Positions 57,501 through 64,000 of a stretch of 64,000 nt of DNA are shown piece by piece. Both the position numbers and the translations under genes were made by a program. The notes under the pieces are model-generated. The model saw only the letters and a program-made list of their open reading frames with translations. It had not been told where the DNA came from and did no database searches. This stretch comes from Ascidia mentula (lineage: Eukaryota > Chordata > Ascidiacea > Phlebobranchia > Ascidiidae): positions 2,733,001-2,797,000 of the forward strand of contig OX387199.1 in NCBI GenBank assembly GCA_947561715.1, read 5' to 3'. Each line of letters begins with the position of its first letter. Position 1 is the first letter of the stretch.

Positions 57501-58418
57501 GGCTTTAGCAGTCCCACTACTCTTTGCTTCATTGTCGACTCGGCCAAGGGAGCCAACAGCTTTAGCCGACGAGTCACGAACGGCTTTAGCAGTCCCACTG
57601 CTCTTTGCTTCATTGTCGACTCGGCCATGGGAGCCAACAGCTTTAGCCGACGAGTCACGAACGGCTTTAGCAGTCCCACTACTCTTTGCTTCATTGTCGA
57701 CTCGGCCAAGGGAGCCAACAGCTTTAGCCGACGAGTCACGAACGGCTTTAGCAGCCCCACTGCTCTTTGCTTCATTGTCGACTCGGCCATGGGAGCCAAC
57801 AGCTTTAGCCGACGAGTCACGAACGGCTTTAGCAGTCCCACTGCTCTTTGCTTCATTGTCGACTCGGCCATGGGAGCCAACAGCTTTAGCCGACGAGTCA
57901 CGAACGGCTTTAGCAGTCCCACTACTCTTTGCTTCATTGTCGACTCGGCCAAGGGAGCCAACAGCTTTAGCCGACGAGTCACGAACGGCTTTAGCAGTCC
58001 CACTGCTCTTTGCTTCATTGTCGACTCGGCCATGGGAGCCAACAGCTTTAGCCGACGAGTCACGAACGGCTTTAGCAGTCCCACTACTCTTTGCTTCATT
58101 GTCGACTCGGCCAAGGGAGCCAACAGCTTTAGCCGACGAGTCACGAACGGCTTTAGCAGCCCCACTGCTCTTTGCTTCATTGTCGACTCGGCCATGGGAG
58201 CCAACAGCTTTAGCCGACGAGTCACGAACGGCTTTAGCAGTCCCATTGCTCTTTGCTTCATTGTCGACTCGGCCATGGGAGCCAACAGCTTTAGCCGACG
58301 AGTCACGAACGGCTTTAGCAGCCCCACTGCTCTTTGCTTCATTGTCGACTCGGCCATGGGAGCCAACAGCTTTAGCCGACGAGTCACGAACGGCTTCCTT
58401 CATGTTCTTTAGCCGCAT
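51522..58418 (-). CDS. Transposase-like protein fused to PHD, Ulp1 and USP domains
   Basis: Single open frame of 2,298 aa. Order: fourteen 27-aa repeats (9-386); a hydrophobic stretch (about 405-445); a PHD finger (about 645-700, CVCNMPYDGTLMVECETC..WFHPKC); a CDCMC...HKPGC zinc-type motif (about 1000); a DDE-like core with D in YFDATGSV (~1089), D in LIIDGSMAMW (~1164) and E in TQGIIEEHFGDLK (~1426); a Ulp1/C48 protease with H in GHFVILWF (~1690), D in LYDSTG (~1708) and Q/C in QSDLSSCGLC (~1750); a USP with Cys box GLPNLYNNCWLNSVLQAL (~1819), two CxxC pairs and His box SGHYLTY (~2035), ending CCILFYKK; and a C-terminal tail of about 220 aa. The closest types known to me are metazoan transposases of the MULE or KDZ/Zisupton kind with Ulp1. 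The Met at 58,418 is the first in frame. A small spliced intron near 57,160-57,215 cannot be excluded. Confidence 0.8.
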   Translation of the reverse strand: MRLKNMKEAVRDSSAKAVGSHGRVDNEAKSSGAAKAVRDSSAKAVGSHGRVDNEAKSNGTAKAVRDSSAKAVGSHGRVDNEAKSSGAAKAVRDSSAKAVGSLGRVDNEAKSSGTAKAVRDSSAKAVGSHGRVDNEAKSSGTAKAVRDSSAKAVGSLGRVDNEAKSSGTAKAVRDSSAKAVGSHGRVDNEAKSSGTAKAVRDSSAKAVGSHGRVDNEAKSSGAAKAVRDSSAKAVGSLGRVDNEAKSSGTAKAVRDSSAKAVGSHGRVDNEAKSSGTAKAVRDSSAKAVGSLGRVDNEAKSSGTAKAVRDSSAKAVGSHGRVDNEAKSSGTAKAVRDSSAKAVGSHGRVDNEAKSSGTAKAVRDSSAKAVGSHGRVDNEAKRSGTAKAVRTIGKLFGFAFDGFKRGIYTILSFFVFYLFFMQYCLSSVGFGYVIDCAFSCFSFIPGFRRVIWRSRPGRKRYACVPALLLPLRLSGRLVQTGGGKYKTRDGKIKVICRYLDFYGRKQFTKTLGFNFLCSCNLWEGVEINKRLKKLFQFCKANEKEIKKSLAPRRGSTSLTTPRNEEINFFGAVQALVKCLHEYPRTSRLPNKAVKEVLKCCKLGLSEKNRLKVKKFWASNSEFRKKVQTGFKKTHHLEISQNLSPASTPVPDETLFCVCNMPYDGTLMVECETCLQWFHPKCVFDKSSVAVTLTKDQWKCSNLVCSGVHLESQSCFAHRTQQCEVSLNGDNKLSPNDKIPNASSADTTCRSFDFETFAVDLEFPVKTSTPVASRSVEEKASCVASEENIELHHSGFDGLDNNSFGDDITTMLCGEIAAENDNACVYSPNKETCDVINELGGVSLDIQRKFHHSANVNVSGMFMLSLQEWQSLVENRSNHHFGNELYVDIAVEQIRKMYAGCVPNVSNNYLLNFEAIAKDKNCNKEGWINLYCAHKSCEDCMCGVKFVVTFWSFVDKVEGRVEISGKRNHKPGCRKSRRISGLLRDKIRQELKNQTAVNQHRKLFDKLCPEERWLGAHTYFPSKSVLNNIKSENSHGNKHSRLWFVNLYVKLLEMEKDDIKFVRCIRLHPPLVTMYTNAQLKTFNRICAVDVVYFDATGSVLRRMENYKDFQVYTLLIRNPSKGCTPLPVATCVTTNHDAISISHFLETFLFDCIKVCSVSRQPKLLIIDGSMAMWNAVLKAFCRESRLEYYNRCYRIATGVPNYGDLKKTVVHNCYSHAMKAAKSLCSKHCKSSKLSKTYLFWLNVFFNCETIADLDIAVESFIVLTNCETSSSLLQTHFNRLTSMVISGKFSINMTDDDNGVKEDTDYTFCNKHTDKLQEKQSPFCCRYKRKLDEFLNSHVYKQNETKIKNNLYCNPSFCERVIEVVLSRICATSKIMLGGLSRHVHEGKTSDEQAKMFYTYSTDCNVMKSCVHQTVLRNNKTQGIIEEHFGDLKTNIFNGKRIARIDDFVSKYYDAIKVLQKLFADSMLSFREQPNKSPLKANNIKTAKRTLVVESKFKKRKRNKTSFYSSEIMCKRVKFENKVSLSPQPMLTLKCTPPMPFFSVCPKFHDSFIDCKKIADFVWHHIPFTPTSIFDTALVMPCRQSVSWLDLCSLCSRPRGKTYCALTQNPANTHSDLTIGWLTDNVVDCYISRTLRYCNLRMTGAFGFVSTITAGEILQGKQFKNIRKALHGMFHNERLCEHVFIPVLFEGHFVILWFKHFENEMVLYDSTGSPRKELTPLVRKYLIPIFVSITGRNLTFKSDSLVYQSDLSSCGLCVCFTVEKIANNIIGIDKIEFDVARYRIWIVFALVQESISCSDKLNTWIVKNKLVLPGLPNLYNNCWLNSVLQALQCLLDRPCVFPRKATIESRIGHLVYHLAQNYVDSSSYLKLVEDVCSHLNFNLNEQQDPTEFLMLFNFASVIKSCGLNWSFKYHTSKTCKTCGNEAKFQNEQSVLTLPLFDHIPDNSNLSTYCETEFHNVAISHCSHCNLDTEKKISSELKSPTDVLCIVVFRNISGKKSNKRIVPDELLRFEQGVSFKLMSVVVHIGSSVNSGHYLTYKFNKFHLTEFNDDTVKHVAWNSVKERILTGCCILFYKKVKTGVDSSSTPAQPKIFVRRKPRCFNASAAKSTDRIIQTNIVLEQYIDGRNIVISNVTELNSARKQSYDLIFNKIKSALLISFQQAKNLPECYRLCLYYHGKKNMLIKYNKNFSPLTISQDEMSNIMRFVEYSFCRRLVRQRLVGSQVFRESFCGRDLKPGLIVEGSMLSEMVMDKILDVNFFLNNVLYFEAIICYLMSTSGCTYEETCRRVGSKPSIFV
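57258..58391 (-). repeat. 81-bp coding minisatellite, 14 units
   Basis: Fourteen units of 81 bp encode AVRDSSAKAVGS-(H/L)-GRVDNEAKSSG-(T/A)-AK. Units 3-7 and 8-12 have the same order of H/L and T/A variants, so a five-unit block (405 bp) was duplicated. Because 81 is divisible by three and the unit lacks stops in several frames, long open frames also appear on the + strand and in another minus frame; these are by-products. GC content is well above the neighbourhood. Confidence 0.92.
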
Positions 58419-58630
58419 GCAGTCAACGACGGAACCGAAACAGCTTAGGGGTTTGTATTTTCTTCGTCCGTTGAGTGATGGACTGGAGTGGAAAGAGTTG
58501 TTTGGAGTTGCTTTTTTTGGACAGACGTTGACGGTTGAAACTGTTTAACAGAAAATAGTTTGAATTGTGTCAAAATAAATTTGTTTCGTAATTTGTACTG
58601 CAAATTATTACAATACGAAATGGGAAACCA

Positions 58631-59569
58631 TTAGATTATATGCTGCATTGAAATTATTTTGGTCATTTTTATCTCACCAACTGAATCTTCCACAGCCAGA
58701 AGAGTATGGACATGTTCTTCAAGACTGTCCATGTAGTGGCGCAGCCCTGCGTCTGAGAGATGGAGTTTATCGCTCCAGTTCCCTCGATCGTTGGAGATGT
58801 TAAAATCCAAGAAGCTGAGCCCATACTCCTGAGCAAGGTTGCACAGTACCCGGTTGACTTGTGGAACGCAGTCTTTGTGAAAACCAGATTGTTTCAAGAT
58901 TCCAGCCATCACAATCTTAAACGAACATCATAAAAAAATGACTTATACCATTGAATATATTTCTAACCAAAAGGGGGAGTACGTTTATGTTACGCAAACA
59001 GACAAAAAATACTGGGGCCTGTATTCCTATTATTTGCTACGTGTTTAACAACTAAACTAACGTTGCTTACACAACAATAAACCAACCTGGGACTGCGGGT
59101 ACGTTTGTTGGCACACCTCGATCAGCTGTTGAAAATCAGTCCCGATACTGTTATGGTGGTGATCAGCATGCCGAGAGACCAGGTCGTTCGTACCAAGAGC
59201 CAGAATGATAAAATCAACTGACTCGAACCTTTTCCCGTACATGAGTTCCTCCGCCCCATGGTTCAGTGTTCCCCCTGGAATAGAAATGGCACTTAAAGTA
59301 AAAAGTTTACTTATCGCCGATACCACCTGGGGGCAGACAATGTTCCTCCCGTTGCTATCGGTCACCAACAACACGGAAGGAAGTGGTGACCCCTCAGCAA
59401 GGAGGTAACATGTCTGCTTCCCGGACACTCCAACTTCATATTTCTTGGGCGGCGTTCTTCTTCCCATCGTCAATTGATCTTTGCTCCTCAAACACAGGAC
59501 TGTCGTGGCTTGTTGAGAAATGTATTGGATACTGAGGTAGGCGGATATGGATGATGTCTCGGATAGCAA
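58631..59569 (-). CDS. SGNH/GDSL hydrolase-like gene of the transposon, two exons
   Basis: Exon 1 runs from 59,569 (or more likely the second Met, MGRRTPPKKYE, at 59,467) to 59,087. The intron is 58,916-59,086 (gttggt...ttaag). Exon 2 is 58,915-58,631, phase 0. All four blocks of the SGNH family are present: Ser in LLVTDSNGRNI, Gly/Asn in LALGTNDL, and Asp/His in SDKLHLSDAG. The family includes esterases and lipases; SGNH-like domains are also carried by several transposable elements with unknown roles. It lies upstream of the large frame on the same strand, with a gap of about 210 bp. Confidence 0.75.
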
Positions 59570-60280
59570 TGGATGATAATAGAGCGTTTCGCAAGTATAG
59601 TTTTCTGCAAAATTATCAATTTAAATAAAACAGATCCCGTCAGCACAGATTGCATCGTTTCAAAGAGTGCTTAACTGCGTCTCCCAGTCGTTAACCACTC
59701 TTCACACTTAGCTACATCTCCCATACTTCAATTACGTCAATTAACAGATGAAAGGTATCATTTTAATTCAATACGATAGGAAAGAACTTAAATAATTCTG
59801 CTTTAAAAGACTTAAAATAGTTTTAAACTTTCTTCACTAAGTTTATGTAAAAATCAAACCATCATTGTATGCATCGCGGTAAGCTTCTCCAAGGCAAATA
59901 TAAAGTTCTACACAATCTTATAGTCACCTACACGAACAAAATAATCAAAAATCTTCAAACATCTACTCACCAAGGTAACAAATAGCAAGTGAACTTTAAT
60001 AAAATTTTGAACAAACTTCCGGTGTAATTGCTGTGACGTAACAAAGGTTAAGAAAGACGTCCATTGGGCAATTTAAAATAGGAGCAAAAGAGGAGCAATT
60101 GCTCCGACCAATCAGACAACACAAAATTACATTGAAAACATTATGAAAATGATAATGAGGAATATGGAGAAAACACAACATATTTCATAACGTTAAACAT
60201 CTTCAACGCCACACCCAACTACAAAACGATAGTATTAAGCTAGGTAAAAGATGAGGAAAAGTAAGCCGCTTTCAGACAAT
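59570..60280. other. Upstream region of the transposon genes
   Basis: About 700 bp, AT-rich, between the SGNH-like gene and the right array. It presumably holds the promoter. I see no coding frame or clear motif. Confidence 0.45.
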
Positions 60281-63200
60281 TTTGCTGGGAGTTGTGGAGC
60301 CGGTTGGTATTTTAACTTATATCACCTTCACCTGCATGCTCTAGGCAAGCCCTGTGCAAAATTATAGGAAATCCTATGGCCCGGAAAGTGTTTGAATTTT
60401 CGCTTTTTGTCAAGATGTCTCTGCCGCCATTGCGCTCGCAAGCAGCCTCTATGCCGTCACACACAATGACCTGCCTTTGAGTCCATTTCGCTGGGAATTG
60501 TGGAGCCGGTTGGTATTTTAACTTATATCACCTTCACCTGCATGCTCTAGGCAAGCCCTGTGCAAAATTATAGGAAATCCTATGGCCCGGAAAGTGTTTG
60601 AATTTTCGCTTTTTGTCAAGATGTCTCTGCCGCCATTGCGCTCACAAGCAGCCTCTATGCCGTCACACACAATAACCTGTCATTGAATCTATTTCGCTGG
60701 GAATTGTGGAGCCGGTTGGTATTTTAATTTATATCACCTTCACCTGCATGCTCTAGGCAAGCCCTGTGCAAAATTATAGGAAATCCTATGGCCCGGAAAG
60801 TGTTTGAATTTTCGCTTTTTGTCAAGATGTCTCTGCCGCCATTGCGCTCACAAGCAGCCTCTATGCCGTCACACACAATGACCTGCCTTTGAGTCCATTT
60901 CGCTGGGAATTGTGGAGCCGGTTGGTATTTTTACTTATATCACCTTCACCTGCATGCTCTAGGCAAGCCCTGTGCAAAATTATAGGAAATCCTATGGCCC
61001 GGAAAGTGTTTGCATTTTCGCTTTTTTCAAGATGTCTCTGCCGCCATTGGGGTCACAAGCAGCCTGTATGCCGTCACACACAATGACCTTTGTTTGAGTC
61101 CATTTCGCTGGGAATTGTGGAGCCGGTTGGTATTTTAACTCATATCACCTTCACCTGCATGCTCTAGGCAAGCCCTGTGCAAAATTATAGGAAATCCTAT
61201 GGCCCGGAAAGTGTTTGAATTTTCGCTTTGTGTCAAGATGTCTCTGCCGCCATTGCGCTCACAAGCAGCCTCTATGCCGTCACACACAATAACCTGTCAT
61301 TGAATCTATTTCGCTGGGAATTGTGGAGCCGGTTGGTATTTTAATTTATATCACCTTCACCTGCATGCTCTAGGCAAGCCCTGTGCAAAATTATAGGAAA
61401 TCCTATGGCCCGGAAAGTGTTTGAATTTTCGCTTTTTGTCAAGATGTCTCTGCCGCCATTGCGCTCACAAGCAGCCTCTATGCCGTCACACACAATGACC
61501 TGCCTTTGAGTCCATTTCGCTGGGAATTGTGGAGCCGGTTGGTATTTTTACTTATATCACCTTCACCTGCATGCTCTAGGCAAGCCCTGTGCAAAATTAT
61601 AGGAAATCCTATGGCCCGGAAAGTGTTTGCATTTTCGCTTTTTTCAAGATGTCTCTGCCGCCATTGGGGTCACAAGCAGCCTGTATGCCGTCACACACAA
61701 TGACCTTTGTTTGAGTCCATTTCGCTGGGAATTGTGGAGCCGGTTGGTATTTTAACTCATATCACCTTCACCTGCATGCTCCAGGCAAGCCCTGTGCAAA
61801 ATTATAGGAAATCCTATGGCCCGGAAAGTGTTTGAATGTTCGCTTTTTGTCAAGATGTCTCTGCCGCCATTGCGCTCACAAGCAGCCTCTATGCCGTCAC
61901 ACACAATGACCTGCCTTTGAGTCCATTTCGCTGGGAATTGTGGAGCCGGTTGGTATTTTAACTTATATCACCTTCACCTGCATGCTCTAGGCAAGCCCTG
62001 TGCAAAATTATAGGAAATCCTATGGCCCGGAAAGTGTTTGAATTTTCGCTTTTTGTCAAGATGTCTCTGCCGCCATTGGGTTCACAAGCAGCCTGTATTC
62101 CGTCACACACAATGACCTGCCTTTGAGTCCATTTCGCTGGGAATTGTGGAGCCGGTTGGTATTTTAACTTATATCACCTTCACCTGCATGCTCTAGGCAA
62201 GCCCTGTGCAAAATTATGGGAAATCCTATGGCCCGGAAAATGTTTGAATTTTCGCTTTTTGTCAAGATGTCTCTGCCGCGCTCACAAGCAGCCTCTATGC
62301 CGTCACACACAATGACTTTTGTTTGAGTCCATTTCGCTAGGAATTGTGGAGCCGGTTGGTATTTTAACTTATATCACCTTCACCTGCATGCTCTAGGCAA
62401 GCCCTGTGCAAAATTATGGGAAATCCTATGGCCCGGAAAGTGTTTGAATTTTCGCTTTTTGTCAAGATGTCTCTGCCGCCATTGCGTTCACAAGCAGCCT
62501 GTATTCCGTCACACACAATGACCTGCCTTTGAGTCCATTTCGCTGGGAATTGTGGAGCCGGTTGGTATTTTAACTTATATCACCTTCACCTGCATGCTCT
62601 AGGCAAGCCCTGTGCAAAATTATAGGAAATCCTATGGCCCGGAAAGTGTTTGAATTTTCGCGTTTTGTCAAGATGTCTCTGCCGCCATTGCGCTCACAAG
62701 CAGCCTCTATGCCGTCACACACAATGACCTGCCTTTGAGTCCATTTCGCTGGGAATTGTGGAGCCGGTTGGTATTTTAATTTATATCACCTTCACCTGCA
62801 TGCTCTAGGCAAGCCCTGTGCAAAATTATAGGAAATCCTATGGCCCGGAAAGTGTTTGAATTTTCGCTTTTTGTCAAGATGTCTCTGCCGCCATTGCGCT
62901 CACAAGCAGCCTCTATGCCGTCACACACAATGACCTGCCTTTGAGTCCATTTCGCTGGGAATTGTGGAGCCGGTTGGTATTTTAATTTATATCACCTTCA
63001 CCTGCATGCTCTAGGCAAGCCCTGTGCAAAATTATAGGAAATCCTATGGCCCGGAAAGTGTTTGAATTTTCGCTTTTTGTCAAGATGTCTCTGCCGCCAT
63101 TGCGCTCACAAGCAGCCTCTATGCCGTCACACACAATGACCTGCCTTTGAGTCCATTTCGCTGGGAATTGTGGAGCCGGTTGGTATTTTAACTTATATCA

Positions 63201-63890
63201 CCTTCACCTGCATGCTCTAGGCAAGCCCTGTGCAAAATTATAGGAAATCCTATGGCCCGGAAAGTGTTTGAATTTTCGCTTTTTGTCAAGATGTCTCTGC
63301 CGCCATTGCGCTCACAAGCAGCCTCTATGCCGTCACACACAATGACCTGCCTTTGAGTCCATTTCGCTGGGAATTGTGGAGCCGGTTGGTATTTTAACTT
63401 ATATCACCTTCACCTGCATGCTCTAGGCAAGCCCTGTGCAAAATTATAGGAAATCCTATGGCCCGGAAAGTGTTTGAATTTTCGCTTTTTGTCAAGATGT
63501 CTCTGCCGCCATTGCGCTCACAAGCAGCCTCTATGCCGTCACACACAATGACTTGCCTTTGAGTCCATTTCGCTGGGAATTGTGGAGCCGGTTGGTATTT
63601 TAACTTATATCACCTTCACCTGCATGCTCTAGGCAAGCCCTGTGCAAAATTATAGGAAATCCTATGGCCCGGAAAGTGTTTGAATTTTTGCTTTTTGTCA
63701 AGATGTCTCTGCCGCCATTGCGCTCGCAAGCAGCCTCTATGCCGTCACACACAATGACCTGCCTTTGAGTCCATTTCGCTGGGAATTGTGGAGCCGGTTG
63801 GTATTTTAACTTATATCACCTTCACCAGCATGCTCTAGGCAAGCCCTGTGCAAATTGATAGGAAGTTCTATGTCCCGGAAAGTGATTGAT
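60281..63890. repeat. Right arm: about 18 inverted tandem units of ~206 bp
   Basis: Same unit as the left array, in reverse orientation; CCGGAAAGTG recurs about every 206 bp from 60,381 to 63,874. Units near 60,999 and 61,616 share private variants (GCATTTTCGC, TTGGGGTCAC), so a three-unit block (~617 bp) was duplicated here too. One unit near 62,233-62,433 is a few bases short. The 65-codon frames inside are not genes. Confidence 0.9.
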
Positions 63891-64000
63891 TTTTGGCTTA
63901 CATTAACAGTTGCTTTTGGTATGTAAAATTGGTATGGATCCATGTTCATGTCCATGTTGCTTTCGTTTTTAAAAATTTTCGTTACTTTGTCAATTTGTTG

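Larger units (their letters stand above)
48204..64000. mobile_element. Foldback-like DNA transposon with satellite arms, right end cut
   Basis: The outer ~110 bp of the left arm (48,204-48,316) is the complement of 63,890-64,000 (shared 'caaaagcaactgttaatgta', 'gaaagcaacatgga'). Inward of this are arrays of ~206-bp units in opposite orientation (48,317-51,143 and 60,281-63,890). The outermost unit in each arm carries the same variant (CCGGGACATAGAA instead of CCGGGCCATAGGA), which marks them as true terminal inverted repeats. The core encodes the 2,298-codon multi-domain protein and an SGNH-like protein. Long inverted termini made of tandem repeats recall Foldback and Galileo elements; the proteins are unlike either as I know them. 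The open frames look whole, so it may be young. Confidence 0.82.

Noticed and set aside
57211-58548. Long open frames on the + strand (445 and 369 codons) and a second minus frame (380 codons)
   Set aside because: They exist only because the 81-bp unit is a multiple of three and lacks stops; they share no domain and lie opposite the supported frame.
60889-61703. Two identical 65-codon frames
   Set aside because: They fall inside the 206-bp satellite units and are copies made by the ~617-bp array step.
48204-64000. Polinton/Maverick or other virus-like element
   Set aside because: No DNA polymerase B, packaging ATPase, integrase or capsid-like protein is seen; the inverted termini are satellite arrays and the core is transposase-like.

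Overview
The window is nuclear DNA of an animal. It is AT-rich, its genes are split by short GT-AG introns, and it carries a clear metazoan RPS4, a full-length Listerin (LTN1), two NACHT-LRR receptor genes and many DNA-transposon relics. An invertebrate deuterostome fits best, perhaps an ascidian, because that group has split NACHT-LRR genes of this kind. The species cannot be fixed from the sequence alone.

Layout: (1) 1-16,020 is NLR-A, a NACHT-LRR gene cut by the left window edge. Its LRR part is built from four copies of a five-exon module, all exons phase 0. A long intron (11,973-15,437) holds dispersed repeats, a broken LTR-retrotransposon pol fossil and a Penelope-like tail. (2) 16,021-24,700 is mostly non-coding, with MITEs (an 8-bp-TSD hAT-like element and a 9-bp-TSD Mutator-like element) and a small candidate first exon. 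(3) 24,708-35,567 is NLR-B, a paralogue with Gln/Pro/Asn-rich N-terminal exons, a NACHT exon and only one LRR module. NLR-A, NLR-B and their 3' flanks form a tandem segmental duplication offset by about 27 kb near the NACHT exons. (4) 35,600-39,260 is duplicated non-coding DNA ending in a compound palindrome of MITEs. (5) 39,265-42,080 is RPS4 on the + strand, with three box C/D snoRNAs of the U18 (SNORD18) type in its introns. (6) 42,736-47,940 is LTN1 on the - strand, an uninterrupted 1,734-codon frame.

(7) From about 48.2 kb to the right edge lies the most unusual object: a DNA transposon of at least 15.8 kb. Its long inverted termini are tandem arrays of a ~206-bp unit (about 14 units on the left, about 18 inverted on the right), and the unique sequence outside the arrays also matches in inverted orientation. 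The 9.1-kb core encodes, on the - strand, a two-exon SGNH-hydrolase-like gene and a 2,298-codon frame. That frame combines fourteen 27-residue repeats, a PHD finger, a DDE-type transposase-like core, a Ulp1/C48 protease with its catalytic residues, and a USP deubiquitinase with Cys and His boxes. I know of no described family with exactly this combination, and it is my candidate for the undescribed system. The element ends within about 260 bp of the LTN1 start codon.

How the genes relate: the two NLRs look like a fast-evolving innate-sensor cluster growing by exon-module and gene duplication. RPS4 and LTN1 are converging housekeeping genes of the ribosome and ribosome quality control. The transposon is foreign to both and carries its own ubiquitin/SUMO-type protease domains.
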